Source: Gemmatimonadales bacterium (GTDB taxonomy: Bacteria > Gemmatimonadota > Gemmatimonadetes > Gemmatimonadales > GWC2-71-9). From it: a stretch of 64,000 nt of DNA. Under the pieces are notes generated by a model. It did no database searches, had not been told where the DNA came from, and saw nothing but the letters and a program-made list of their open reading frames with translations. The stretch is taken from positions 1 through 64,000 of the forward strand of contig JACCSZ010000248.1 in the NCBI GenBank assembly GCA_013812695.1, written 5' to 3'. This document shows positions 26,245 to 38,204 of this stretch, piece by piece; position 1 is the stretch's first letter, and each line of letters starts with the position of its first letter. The position numbers were made by a program, and so were the translations under genes.

Positions 26245-26891
26245 TTCGCACCGCGCCGGAAGGCCGCTGGTTCATCGCCGGGGCGTGGGTCGTGGCGCTC
26301 GGGCTGGTGCTCGTCGCGGTGCGGACCGGTTCGCCGGCCTGGATCGTGGCCGCGGCGCTGTGGTTCGCGCTCGCGCTCTGGGTCGTCGCCTTCTTCCGGG
26401 ATCCCGAACGAAACTGGTCCCGCGGCGACCGACTGCTCGTGGCGCCGGCGGACGGCAAGATCGTGAGCGTCGTCGAGGTCGATGAGCCGACGTTCTTCCA
26501 GGGGCGTGCCCGGCGGGTGTCGATCTTCATGAACGTGTTCGACTGCCACGTGAACCGGTATCCGGCCGGCGGCACGGTGACCTACCGGCACTACAACCCG
26601 GGCGAGTTCGGCCACGCCGCGGCCGAGAAGTCGAGCCTGTCCAACGAGCAGTCGTCGGTCGGCCTCGCGACCGCCAGGGGCAAGGTGCTGGTCCGGCAGA
26701 TCGCCGGGCTGATCGCGCGGCGGATCGTCACCGATCACCAGGTCGGCACGGCCGTGCAGCAGGGGGAGCGCCTGGGCATGATCCGGTTCGGCTCCCGGGT
26801 AGATCTCTTTCTGCCGCTGGATACCCGGGTGCTGGTGCACGTCGGGGACACCACGCGGGTGGGGGTGACCGTGGTGGGCGAATGGAGCTGA
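26241..26891 (+). CDS. psd: Phosphatidylserine decarboxylase proenzyme (short type)
   Basis: Produces phosphatidylethanolamine from phosphatidylserine at the inner membrane. About 216 residues, with two N-terminal hydrophobic segments, VAPADGKI, NVFDCHVNRYP, and the self-cleavage region GMIRFGSRVDLFLP, where the Gly-Ser bond yields the pyruvoyl group in this subfamily. GTG 26241 overlaps the purC stop as GTGA; the open frame upstream is the shadow of purC. It overlaps pssA by 10 nt. Confidence 0.92.
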   Translation: MIRTAPEGRWFIAGAWVVALGLVLVAVRTGSPAWIVAAALWFALALWVVAFFRDPERNWSRGDRLLVAPADGKIVSVVEVDEPTFFQGRARRVSIFMNVFDCHVNRYPAGGTVTYRHYNPGEFGHAAAEKSSLSNEQSSVGLATARGKVLVRQIAGLIARRIVTDHQVGTAVQQGERLGMIRFGSRVDLFLPLDTRVLVHVGDTTRVGVTVVGEWS

Positions 26892-27775
26892 TTCCGCGGG
26901 GGAGCGCGGGCGGCCGGCGGCCGACGATCCGTCAGGTGGTCGTCGTCATGCCGAGCGCCTTCACCTTGGGCAACCTGTTCTTCGGGTTCTGGGCGATCGT
27001 CTCCGCCTTCAACGGCAACTTCCGGTGGGCGGGGTGGTTCATCGTCTTCTCGGGCATCCTGGACATGCTCGACGGACGGGTGGCCCGGTTGTCGAACACC
27101 GGGTCGCGCTTTGGCGCGGAGCTCGATTCGCTGGTGGACATCGTGTCGTTCGGGGTGGCGCCGGCCCTGCTGATCTACTTCCTGGACTTCGCCAGCGCTG
27201 GCCGGTTCGCCTGGATCCTCTCGTACATCTACGTCACCGCGGTGGCGCTCCGCCTCGCACGATACAACGTGGTCTCGGCCGGGAAGCCGGAGACGGCGTG
27301 GTTCACGGGGATGCCGTCGCCCTCGGCGGGGATGATGCTTGCGGTCTACTATCCCTTCAGCCAGACCGAGTGGTATCGGGCGTCGATCGCCTACCTCGAC
27401 CTGCAGCATCAAGGCCTGGTGGTGCTGATGCTGCTGCTCGCGCTGCTGATGGTCAGCAACGTCAAGTATCCCAAATTCCCGCGGATCGGGCTCCGGAGCG
27501 CCAAGGGGCTCTTCGGCCTCGGGGTGCACCTAGCGATCCTGATCGGCGCGCTCGTCGCCCCCGAGTATTTTCTGTTTCCGCTCGGGCTCACCTACATGAT
27601 CTACGGCCTCGCGCGCGCTGCCGTGCTCGGCTTCATGGAGCGGTCCGAGCCGGCGGGCGCCGTCGAGGACCAGCTCGCGGACCCGCACGACGCAGCCGAG
27701 GCTGCGCCCGAAACGACCACCATGCTCGAACGCCGCGCCGGCTGGGCCGACCGGCGCCAGAAGCCAGAGGACTGA
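26882..27775 (+). CDS. pssA: CDP-diacylglycerol-serine O-phosphatidyltransferase
   Basis: Makes phosphatidylserine, the substrate of Psd. 297 residues, multi-pass. The CDP-alcohol phosphotransferase signature DGRVARLSNTGSRFGAELDSL carries the conserved Asp/Gly/Arg pattern, continuing to the second Asp pair (VDIVSFG). The last ~50 residues are a charged cytoplasmic tail. ATG 26882 overlaps psd; its stop overlaps purS as TGATG. The two lipid genes are embedded in the purine operon. Confidence 0.93.
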   Translation: MELIPRGSAGGRRPTIRQVVVVMPSAFTLGNLFFGFWAIVSAFNGNFRWAGWFIVFSGILDMLDGRVARLSNTGSRFGAELDSLVDIVSFGVAPALLIYFLDFASAGRFAWILSYIYVTAVALRLARYNVVSAGKPETAWFTGMPSPSAGMMLAVYYPFSQTEWYRASIAYLDLQHQGLVVLMLLLALLMVSNVKYPKFPRIGLRSAKGLFGLGVHLAILIGALVAPEYFLFPLGLTYMIYGLARAAVLGFMERSEPAGAVEDQLADPHDAAEAAPETTTMLERRAGWADRRQKPED

Positions 27776-28026
27776 TGAGCTATCGAGTGCAGGTGCGCGT
27801 GATGCCGCGGGGCGGGCTCCTGGATCCGCAAGGGCAGGCCGTGGAGCACGCCTTGTCGGCGCTGGGATTTCCCGATGCCAGCGCCGTTCGCGTCGGGCGG
27901 GCAATCGAACTCGAGGTCGCCGCCGAATCCCGGCGCGAGGCCGAGGCCCGCGTGCGGCAGATGTGCGACAAGCTGCTTGCCAACCCGGTGACCGAGGACT
28001 ATCTGCTCGAGGTCGGGGAGTCCTGA
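27775..28026 (+). CDS. purS: FGAM synthase small subunit PurS
   Basis: An 83-residue subunit that bridges PurL and PurQ in formylglycinamidine ribonucleotide synthase. YRVQVRVMPRGGLLDPQGQAVE and the C-terminal NPVTEDYLLEV match PurS. It starts within the pssA stop (TGATG) and its own stop overlaps purQ the same way. The presence of separate PurS and PurQ fits the short PurL encoded downstream. Confidence 0.93.
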   Translation: MSYRVQVRVMPRGGLLDPQGQAVEHALSALGFPDASAVRVGRAIELEVAAESRREAEARVRQMCDKLLANPVTEDYLLEVGES

Positions 28027-28745
28027 TGCTCACAGTGGCCGTGGTCCGCTTTCCGGGCAGCAATTGCGATGTCGACGCGCTCCGCGCGGTCGAGCGCGTC
28101 GGGGTCATGGCGCAGTTCGTCTGGCACCGCGACACCAGCCTGCACGGCGCCGATATCGTGATCCTCCCCGGTGGGTTCAGCTACGGCGACTACCTCAGAT
28201 CCGGCGCCATCGCGCGGTTCAGCCCGGTCATGCAGGCGGTGCAGCGACACGCGGCGGACGGCGGGCCGGTCCTCGGCATCTGCAACGGCTTCCAGATTCT
28301 CTGCGAGGCGCACCTGTTGCCTGGTGCCCTGCTCCGGAACGCCGGGCTCGCGTTCGTCTCGAAGCCGGTGGACGTGGTGGTGGAGCGCACCGCGACGGCC
28401 TTCACGTCGGTGTTCGAGCCGGGCGTCCGCCTTCGGCTGCCGGTGGCGCACGGGGACGGCCGGTTCGTCGCCGCCGAGGACACGCTCCGGATGCTCGAGG
28501 CCGAAGGACGGGTGGTGCTCCGCTACGTTCCGGCCACCGAGGAGTCGCCCCTGCAGCCCAATCCGAACGGCTCCGCCAACCATATTGCCGGGATCAGCAA
28601 CGCCACGGGCACCGTCGTCGGCCTCATGCCCCATCCCGAGCGCGTCGCCGACCCGCTCCTCGGCGTGCCCGACGGTCTCGGATTCTTCACCTCGCTCGCG
28701 GCCTGGCGGCCGCCCGTTTCCACCCTCAGCACTCCAAACCCATGA
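28026..28745 (+). CDS. purQ: FGAM synthase glutaminase subunit PurQ
   Basis: Class I glutamine amidotransferase delivering ammonia to PurL. 239 residues, with VRFPGSNCD at the start, the oxyanion-strand GGFSYGDYLR, the nucleophile Cys in GICNGFQIL and the catalytic His-Glu in MPHPER. ATG 28026 shares bases with the purS stop. The stop overlaps the zinc-ribbon gene (ATGA). Confidence 0.95.
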   Translation: MLTVAVVRFPGSNCDVDALRAVERVGVMAQFVWHRDTSLHGADIVILPGGFSYGDYLRSGAIARFSPVMQAVQRHAADGGPVLGICNGFQILCEAHLLPGALLRNAGLAFVSKPVDVVVERTATAFTSVFEPGVRLRLPVAHGDGRFVAAEDTLRMLEAEGRVVLRYVPATEESPLQPNPNGSANHIAGISNATGTVVGLMPHPERVADPLLGVPDGLGFFTSLAAWRPPVSTLSTPNP

Positions 28746-29074
28746 CCACCGACAAGCCAAGCCGCAACGAGGACGAGTACTTCGTCAAGCAGGAAGCCGA
28801 GTTGCTCCGGAAGCAGCGGGCGCAATCCGACAGCGCCGCGCGCGAAGCCGAGCGCAAGACGCACCTCATGAAATGCCCCAAGGATGGGTACGATCTGGCC
28901 TCCAGCGTGTATCACGGCGTGCAGATCGAGACCTGCCCCCACTGCGGCGGGATATGGCTCGACGCGGGCGAGCTCGAAGCCGTCGCCAACGAGGAGCGGC
29001 CGGGCCTGATCACCCGGGTGTTCTCCGACGCGTTCTCCAGCCTCGGCCGCTCGCCCCGGAAGAAGCCTTCGTGA
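28742..29074 (+). CDS. Small zinc-ribbon (zf-TFIIB type) protein
   Basis: A 110-residue protein. A charged helical N-terminus (residues 8-40) is followed by a ribbon with Cys45, Cys65 and Cys68 and the typical TCPHCGGIWLDAGELE end. The expected second cysteine of the first knuckle is Asp48 (CPKDG), so the zinc site is altered or uses another ligand. The family has no settled function. It overlaps purQ (ATGA) and purL (GTGA), so it is made in step with the FGAM synthase subunits. Confidence 0.8.
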   Translation: MTTDKPSRNEDEYFVKQEAELLRKQRAQSDSAAREAERKTHLMKCPKDGYDLASSVYHGVQIETCPHCGGIWLDAGELEAVANEERPGLITRVFSDAFSSLGRSPRKKPS

Positions 29075-31386
29075 CCAGCTCGACGGCGGCCGCTGTGGTG
29101 ACCGCCGCCTCGCCCTTCCCGGGCGAGCGGCCGGTCACCGATGCCGTCGTTCGCGAACACAATCTGAACGAGGTCGAGTACGGCCGCATCCTCGAGCTGC
29201 TCGGCCGCACGCCGACCCTGACCGAGCTCGGTGTGTTCTCGGCGCTCTGGTCCGAGCACTGCTCGTACAAGCACTCGAAGCCGGTGCTCCAGACCTTTCC
29301 GACCGCCGGACCGCAGGTGGTCCAGGGCCCGGGTGAGAACGCCGGCGTGCTGCGCTTGCCCGACGGCTGGGCCGTGGCGTTCAAGATCGAGTCGCACAAT
29401 CACCCGTCCGCCGTGGAGCCGTATCAGGGCGCGGCGACCGGCGTGGGCGGCATTCTGCGCGACGTCTTCACGATGGGCGCGCGGCCGGTCGCGGTGCTCA
29501 ACAGTCTTCGGTTCGGTCCGCTCGACCAGCCGCGCAACCGCTACCTGTTCGCCGGGGTCGTGCGCGGCGTCGGCGATTACGGCAACTGCGTCGGCATCCC
29601 GACGCTCGGGGGTGAGGTCGGTTTCGCGCCGGGCTACACGGGCAACCCGCTCGTGAACGCGATGTGCGTCGGGCTGCTCCGGGAATCCGACCTGATCCGC
29701 GCGGCGGCGCATGGCGTCGGCAACGTGCTGCTGTGCGTGGGCGCGCGGACCGGCCGCGACGGCATTCATGGGGCCAGCTTCGCCTCCGAGGAGCTGAGCG
29801 AGCGGAGCGAGGCCCGCCGGCCCCAGGTGCAGGTGGGCGACCCGTTCACCGAGAAACTGCTGCTCGAGGCGAGCCTCGAGCTCATCACCTCGGGCCTCAT
29901 CGTCGCCATCCAGGACATGGGCGCCGCCGGGCTGACCAGCTCGAGCGCCGAGATGGCGGCGCGCGGCGGAGTGGGCGTCGAGATCGACACCGGGTTGGTT
30001 CCCACCCGCGAGGCGGGAATGACACCGTATGAGATCCTGTTGTCCGAATCTCAGGAACGGATGCTGGTCGTGGCCGAGCCGTACCGGGTGGAGGAGATCC
30101 AGCGGGTGTGCGCCAAGTGGGAGCTCGGCGCCGAGCCCATCGGGCACGTGACCGATGACGGGATCTTCCGGGTCCGGCATCATGGCCTCGTCGTGGCGGC
30201 CATTCCCGGGCAACGCCTGGTGGACGACTGCCCGATCTATCAACCCGCGGCCCGCGAGGGCGAGGACGCCCGGGCGCGCCGGACGGCCAAGCCTCAGCGC
30301 CCGGCCAGGACCGATCTGCAGGGCGCGCTCGAGCTGTTGCTGGACTCGCCGAATCTCGCCAGCAAGCGGTGGGTGTACGAGCAGTATGACTCGACCGTGC
30401 AGGCCTCGACCGTCCTGGGCCCCGGCGGCGACGCGGGGGTGCTCCAGGTGCCGGGCACCGCGTTCGGTCTGGCGGTGACGGTGGACTGCAACAACCGGCT
30501 GGTCGCGCTCGACCCGTATGAGGGCGGCAAGGCGGCCGTGGCCGAAGCGGCCCGCAACATCGCCTGCACAGGCGCGGTCCCGCTCGGGATCACGGACTGC
30601 CTCAACTTCGGCAACCCTGAAAAGCCCGAAGTGTTCTTTCAATTTCGTGAGGCCTGCCGGGGCATCGCCGACGCCTGCCGGGCGTTCGACACACCGGTGA
30701 CCGGCGGCAACGTCAGCTTCTACAACGAAAGCCCGGCCGGCGCCGTCGATCCGACCCCGACGATCGGGATGGTCGGCCTGCTCGCGCGCGTCGCCGACCG
30801 CGTGCCGAGTCACTTCTCGACGCCGGGAGACGAGATTCTGCTCCTCGGTGCCACCCGCGGGGGGCTTGGCGGCTCGGCGTACTGGACCGAGGTCTTCGAC
30901 TTCATCGGCGGCAGCCCGGCCCCGGTGGACCTCGCGGCCGAGCGCAGTCTCCAACGGCTGCTCGCGAGCGCGGCGGGCCGGGGCCTGCTGCGCTCGGCGC
31001 ACGACGCCTCCGAGGGCGGTCTGGCCGTGGCCCTTGCCGAAGCCGCCATGGGAGACGCCTATGTCGAATCCGGCTTCGGGGCCGTGGCGGACCTCGGCGC
31101 CTACGCCGATGGTGTGCCGGCCGAAGCAATCCTTTATGGGGAAGATGGGGCACGGGTGGTGACGTCGGCCGCACCATCCAACGTCGACGCCCTGGTGTCG
31201 CTGGCGGGCGAGCACGGCGTGCCCGTGCATCGCGCCGGGCGGGTCGGCGAGCGGGGTGGGGCGCTGGAACTTCGGCTGGGCGGGCGGCTGTTCACGTGGT
31301 CCATCGGCGCGCTGCGCCGGATCTATTACACGGCGATTCCCCGGCGGATGCGGCATCCCGACGTGGACCGCTCGGCGGGAGCGTAA
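29071..31386 (+). CDS. purL: FGAM synthase large subunit PurL (short form)
   Basis: ATP-dependent amidation of FGAR to FGAM with PurQ and PurS. 771 residues, the length of the short PurL type. Motifs include SEHCSYKHSK, ESHNHPSAVEPYQGAATGVGG, VQVGDPFTEKLLLEA, and in the second half NIACTGAVPLG and VTGGNVSFYNE. GTG 29071 overlaps the zinc-ribbon stop. The long in-frame extension upstream is an artefact of high GC. Confidence 0.95.
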   Translation: MTSSTAAAVVTAASPFPGERPVTDAVVREHNLNEVEYGRILELLGRTPTLTELGVFSALWSEHCSYKHSKPVLQTFPTAGPQVVQGPGENAGVLRLPDGWAVAFKIESHNHPSAVEPYQGAATGVGGILRDVFTMGARPVAVLNSLRFGPLDQPRNRYLFAGVVRGVGDYGNCVGIPTLGGEVGFAPGYTGNPLVNAMCVGLLRESDLIRAAAHGVGNVLLCVGARTGRDGIHGASFASEELSERSEARRPQVQVGDPFTEKLLLEASLELITSGLIVAIQDMGAAGLTSSSAEMAARGGVGVEIDTGLVPTREAGMTPYEILLSESQERMLVVAEPYRVEEIQRVCAKWELGAEPIGHVTDDGIFRVRHHGLVVAAIPGQRLVDDCPIYQPAAREGEDARARRTAKPQRPARTDLQGALELLLDSPNLASKRWVYEQYDSTVQASTVLGPGGDAGVLQVPGTAFGLAVTVDCNNRLVALDPYEGGKAAVAEAARNIACTGAVPLGITDCLNFGNPEKPEVFFQFREACRGIADACRAFDTPVTGGNVSFYNESPAGAVDPTPTIGMVGLLARVADRVPSHFSTPGDEILLLGATRGGLGGSAYWTEVFDFIGGSPAPVDLAAERSLQRLLASAAGRGLLRSAHDASEGGLAVALAEAAMGDAYVESGFGAVADLGAYADGVPAEAILYGEDGARVVTSAAPSNVDALVSLAGEHGVPVHRAGRVGERGGALELRLGGRLFTWSIGALRRIYYTAIPRRMRHPDVDRSAGA

Positions 31387-31389
31387 GGC

Positions 31390-32780
31390 ATGTGCGGCAT
31401 CATCGGCGTCTCCGGAATTCCTGAAGCGGCTCAGCTGACCTACCTCGGGCTCTACGCCCTCCAGCATCGGGGGCAGGAGAGCGCGGGCATCGTGGCGATC
31501 GATGCCGACGGCATCGCGCGCTCGCACCGGGGTATGGGCCTCGTAAGCGAGACCTTCGAGGAAGCGACACTGGCGACCTTGCCGGGTGACGTGGCCGTTG
31601 GCCACACCCGATACTCGACGACCGGGAGCACGGTGCTGGCCAACGCCCAGCCGTGCCACGTGGCCACCCGGTGCGGTCCGCTCGCCATCGCCCACAACGG
31701 CAACATCATCAACGCCGCCGAGATCAAGCGCGATCTGGTAGACAAGGGCGCGATCTTCACGACGTCCTCCGACACCGAGGTGCTGGTGCACCTGATCGCC
31801 CGCTCCGAGGCCGAGACGGTCGAGGACCAGATCCGGGATGCCCTCGAGCAGGTGGACGGCGCGTACAGCCTGGTGATCGCCGTCGGGCGCACCCTCTACG
31901 CCGTGGTGGACAGCCGTGGGTTTCGCCCGCTGGTGCTCGGCCGCCTGGGCCACGGGATGGTGGTTGCCTCGGAGACCTGCGCTCTCGACCTGCTCGGCGC
32001 GCACATCGCCTGCGAGCTGCAGCCGGGGGATTTCGTCAGAATCGAGGACGGACGGGTCACCGAGTTGCCGCGGCTGTCGCCGCGCCGCGTCAGCCGCTGC
32101 GTGTTCGAGCTGGTCTACTTCGCCCGGCCCGACAGCACAGTGTTCGGCGAGTCGGTGGACCGCGCGCGCCGCGAGCTCGGACGGCAGCTCGCCCGCGAGC
32201 AGCCCGCCCCCAGGGGCGACGTCGTGTTCAGCGTGCCCGACAGCTCTAACGCCATGGCGCTCGGGTTTTCGGAGGTGTCGGACATCAAGCTCGAGTACGG
32301 CCTGATTCGGAACCATTACGTGGGCCGCACGTTCATCAACCCCACCCAGGATCATCGGGTGGCCAAGGTGAAGATCAAGTTCAATCCGGTGCGCGACGTC
32401 ATCCAGGGCAAGTCGGTCGTCGTCGTGGACGACAGCCTGGTTCGCGGCAATACCAGCAAGAGCCTGGTGCAGATGATCCGGGCCGCGGGCGCGCGCGAAG
32501 TGCACCTGCGTCTGGGCTCGCCGCCGATCACCGGACCGTGCCTCTACGGGATCGATACGCCGACCAGCGCGGAGCTGATCGCCGCGACCCATTCGACCGA
32601 GGAGATCCGCGAGTTCCTCGGCGTCGACTCGCTCGGGTACCTCTCGCTCGAGGGCATGCTGCGCGCGGCGGGCAGGGCCAACGAGTACTGTCACGCCTGC
32701 TTCTCGGGCGCCTACCCCACGCGGATCCCCGGCGCGCTCGTTCAGCTCCGGGATGCCGCGCCGCTCGTGGCCACGCCCGC

Positions 32781-32784
<4 letters not shown>
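31390..32784 (+). CDS. purF: Amidophosphoribosyltransferase, Bacillus-type with Fe-S cysteines
   Basis: Commits PRPP to purine synthesis. 464 residues. Cys2 is the glutaminase nucleophile exposed by Met removal, with no propeptide. LQHRGQESAG and HTRYSTTG form the amidotransferase site, and VVVVDDSLVRGNTSK near 343-357 binds PRPP. Cys237, Cys384, Cys434 and Cys437 occupy positions matching the [4Fe-4S] ligands of the Bacillus enzyme (from memory of that alignment). It starts 3 nt after purL. Confidence 0.95.
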
Positions 32785-35447
<2,663 letters not shown>

Positions 35448-35454
35448 ATAGGCG

Positions 35455-35805
35455 CTACGCCCGCGCGAAGATTTCGATCATGGAGTGCGCCGCGACGTCG
35501 AGGTCCCGCCGAGGTCCCGGAAAGCGGCCGTCCGTGATCTCGACATCGTCGATGGAAGTGGTGAGGAAGGTGCGCCAGCCGGGCAGGTCACCGCTCTGGC
35601 TGGCGCCGCCGGTCTGATAGGCGATGAGCATTGGTTCACCCGCATCGTGAAGCCCGAGCAAGTGCGGCTCGATGATGCGCTCGCGATCGTGATAGCGGAG
35701 CCGAACGACCCGGTGGTCGAGGATCGCGATCACCAGGCGCTCGGTGCCCGTGAGGTCGTCCTCGCCACGCGGGGAATCCGCGCGCCGCTCGCCCTGCTGG
35801 TGCAT
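35455..35805 (-). CDS. Small stand-alone WYL-domain protein
   Basis: A 116-residue protein. After ~20 charged residues the WYL-like core runs VRLRYHDRERIIEPHLLGLH, then LIAYQTGG, WRTFLTTSIDDVEI and RFPGPRRDL. WYL domains bind ligands, often nucleic-acid derived, and usually accompany an HTH; none is present here. ATG 35805 has AGGAG about 7 nt upstream, which decides the start over longer frames that are shadows of purE. It is convergent with ppdK (7 bp apart) and divergent from purE. Confidence 0.72.
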   Translation of the reverse strand: MHQQGERRADSPRGEDDLTGTERLVIAILDHRVVRLRYHDRERIIEPHLLGLHDAGEPMLIAYQTGGASQSGDLPGWRTFLTTSIDDVEITDGRFPGPRRDLDVAAHSMIEIFARA

Positions 35806-35958
35806 GGAGCCGCTCCTGGAATGGACTTCGGGCGGCAAGGTAGGCGTGCCGGGGTGCCCGAGCCGTGACCCCTGACCCCCCAGCTTGCCCCGGGCGATGG
35901 GGCCGCCCTTAATTCCTCCCCACCGGCTCGGCCGCCCCATCCTTTTTCCGAGGACAGC

Positions 35959-36453
35959 ATGAGCGCACCCGTCGTGGCCATCGTGATGGGCAGCGACTCC
36001 GACTGGGAGGTCATGCAGCACGCGAGCCGCAGGCTGCTCGACTTCGACGTGCCGCACGAGAGCCGAGTGGTGAGCGCGCACCGGACGCCGGACCTGCTGT
36101 TCCGGTTCGCGGAGGAGGCACGCGGCCGCGGGCTCCGGTGCATCATCGCCGGCGCGGGGGGCGCCGCGCACTTGCCCGGCATGCTGGCCGCCAAGACGAC
36201 GTTGCCCATCCTCGGGGTCCCCATGACGTCCTCCTCGCTGCAGGGACTCGATTCGCTGCTGTCGATCGTGCAGATGCCCGCCGGCGTGCCCGTCGCCACC
36301 TTCGCGATCGGAGCGGCGGGTGCGCAGAACGCGGCGCTGTTCGCCGTGGAGCTCCTCGCCCTGGGCGACGCCCCGCTCGCGGCAAAGCTGGACGCGTTCC
36401 GGTCGGCGCAAACCGAGAGAATCCTGAGCCTCACGCTCCCGGCGCCGGCGTGA
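35959..36453 (+). CDS. purE: N5-carboxyaminoimidazole ribonucleotide mutase
   Basis: Class I PurE that converts N5-CAIR to CAIR. 164 residues, with VMGSDSDWEVM, the catalytic His in VVSAHRTP, and AGAGGAAHLPGM. A GAGGA ribosome site lies about 5 nt upstream of ATG 35959. It overlaps purK as GTGA, the usual pairing for the two-step bacterial route. Confidence 0.95.
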   Translation: MSAPVVAIVMGSDSDWEVMQHASRRLLDFDVPHESRVVSAHRTPDLLFRFAEEARGRGLRCIIAGAGGAAHLPGMLAAKTTLPILGVPMTSSSLQGLDSLLSIVQMPAGVPVATFAIGAAGAQNAALFAVELLALGDAPLAAKLDAFRSAQTERILSLTLPAPA

Positions 36454-37598
36454 TCCTGCCGGGAGCCACCCTCGGCATCCTGGGCGGAGGCCAGCTCGGG
36501 CGGATGTTCACGATGCGCGCGCGGACGATGGGCTACCGCGTCGTCGTGCTCGATCCCGACGGGGAGAGTCCCGCCGGAGACCTCGCCGACCGGCATCTGC
36601 GCGCCGCCTACACCGACGAGGCGGCTATCGATCAGCTCGCGGCTGCGTGCGCGGCCGTCACGACCGAGTTCGAGAATGTGCCGGCTGCCACGCTGGAGCG
36701 CCTGGCGCGGAGCCGTATCGTTCGGCCTCCCGTCGAGGCCGTGGCGATCGCGCAGGATCGGATCGCCGAAAAGGGCTTCCTCCAGAAAGCGCGCTTCGCC
36801 ACCGCGCCGTTCCGTGTGGTGCGCGACGCCGCGGAGCTGGCGTCGGCCGTCCGCGCCATTCACACGCCCGCGCTGCTCAAAACGAGCCGGCTGGGATACG
36901 ACGGGAAAGGTCAGGCCGTGGTGACCGACACCGAGTCGGCGGCGGCGGCGTTCGAGCGCTTCGGCCGGGTCCCGTGTGTGCTGGAGGAGCGGCTGGCGCT
37001 CGAGACCGAGCTGTCCGTCGTGCTGGCCAGGGGAGCGGACGGAGACATCGCGGTCTTTCCCGCCGGCGAGAATCGGCACCGCGACGGCATCCTGGAAACC
37101 ACCGTGGTGCCGGCCAGGGTCACGCAGCGCCTGACCGACGATGCGCGTGACCTCGCCGTCGCGGTCGCACAGGGAATGGAGTACGTGGGTGTGCTGGGCG
37201 TCGAGCTGTTTGTCGCCAACGGCGGGCGCTTATACGTCAACGAGATCGCTCCGCGGCCGCACAACAGCGGACACTTTACGCTGGACGCCTGTACCGTCGA
37301 CCAGTTCGAGCAGCAGGTCCGGACCCTCTGCGGGCTGCCGCTCGGGCGGCCCAGGCTGCTCACTCCGGTCGCCATGATCAACCTGATGGGCGACCTGTGG
37401 GAGTCGGGCGAGCCGCGCTGGGCCGGAGCGTTTCGCCACCCCGGAGTGCGGCTGCATCTGTATGGCAAGACCGAGCCGAGGCCCGGGCGGAAGATGGGCC
37501 ACCTCACCTGCCTCGCGGGCGACGCCGATCAGGCGCTCGCGCTGGCGCACGAGGCTTTCGCGGCACTGCAGTGCCTGCCCGCGCCCGCCACCATTTAA
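36450..37598 (+). CDS. purK: N5-carboxyaminoimidazole ribonucleotide synthase
   Basis: ATP-grasp enzyme making N5-CAIR from AIR, bicarbonate and ATP. 382 residues: LGILGGGQLGRM at the N-terminus, TEFENVP, KTSRLGYDGKGQ, and the metal site EIAPRPHNSGHFT. GTG 36450 overlaps the purE stop. The longer frame upstream is the shadow of purE. Confidence 0.95.
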   Translation: MILPGATLGILGGGQLGRMFTMRARTMGYRVVVLDPDGESPAGDLADRHLRAAYTDEAAIDQLAAACAAVTTEFENVPAATLERLARSRIVRPPVEAVAIAQDRIAEKGFLQKARFATAPFRVVRDAAELASAVRAIHTPALLKTSRLGYDGKGQAVVTDTESAAAAFERFGRVPCVLEERLALETELSVVLARGADGDIAVFPAGENRHRDGILETTVVPARVTQRLTDDARDLAVAVAQGMEYVGVLGVELFVANGGRLYVNEIAPRPHNSGHFTLDACTVDQFEQQVRTLCGLPLGRPRLLTPVAMINLMGDLWESGEPRWAGAFRHPGVRLHLYGKTEPRPGRKMGHLTCLAGDADQALALAHEAFAALQCLPAPATI

Positions 37599-37613
37599 AC
37601 CGAGGAACTTCCG

Positions 37614-38198
37614 ATGCTGCTCACTGCTCTCATCACCACCGCGGCCCTGACCACCTGGTCGGTCGCGCCACCCGGACGGACGGCGGCCGACACCGCCTGT
37701 CAGGTACTGCCCGACAACGTCCCGATCAAAGGCCGGAAGAGCCCGTTGGACTCCATCACGTTCAGCGTTGGCAAGCAGACGGTCAAGCTGTGTTATGGGC
37801 GACCTTCGTCGCGCGGCCGGACGATGCTCGGCGGTTCGGCCGTGCCGTACGGCAAGCTCTGGCGGACGGGCGCGAACGAGGCGACGACGTTCAGCACGCC
37901 CGTGGCGTTGACGGTCGGCGGCATCAGCGTGCCGGCCGGGACGTACTCGCTGTACACCGTCCCCAACGCGGGCCAGTGGGAGATCATCGTCAATCGGTCG
38001 ACCAAACAGTGGGGAGAGGAGAGCGGCTACACCCGGGAGGTCCAGGCGCAGGAAGTCGGACGCGCAAAGGTCAAGGCGGAAGCGGTCTCCCAGCCGGTGG
38101 AGACTTTCACCGTCCGGAGCGAGGGCGCCGGGAGCGGCGCAAGCCTGATCCTCGAATGGGAGAAGACCCGGGTCCGGGTGCCCGTGAAGCCGGCGTGA
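37614..38198 (+). CDS. Secreted DUF2911 protein
   Basis: A 194-residue protein with a hydrophobic N-terminal signal (LLTALITTAALTTWSVA) and the DUF2911 pattern: YGRPSSRGRTMLGG, VPYGKLWRTGANEATTF, VPAGTYSLYTVP and WEIIVN. The domain has no assigned function; it is common in secreted proteins of Bacteroidota and related groups. GAGGA lies just ahead of ATG 37614, 15 bp after purK. Confidence 0.82.
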   Translation: MLLTALITTAALTTWSVAPPGRTAADTACQVLPDNVPIKGRKSPLDSITFSVGKQTVKLCYGRPSSRGRTMLGGSAVPYGKLWRTGANEATTFSTPVALTVGGISVPAGTYSLYTVPNAGQWEIIVNRSTKQWGEESGYTREVQAQEVGRAKVKAEAVSQPVETFTVRSEGAGSGASLILEWEKTRVRVPVKPA

Positions 38199-38204
38199 CC
38201 GCGC

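Noticed and set aside
29797..29830. A third copy of the GAGCGGAGCGA hairpin repeat inside purL
   Set aside because: The bases encode the normal PurL segment SERSEARRPQVQVGDPF; there is no inverted partner arm.
28912..32694. A 1260-codon open frame on the minus strand opposite purL and purF
   Set aside because: High-GC shadow: no recognisable domains, composition rich in Arg/His/Ala/Gly, and the opposite strand holds well-conserved purine enzymes.
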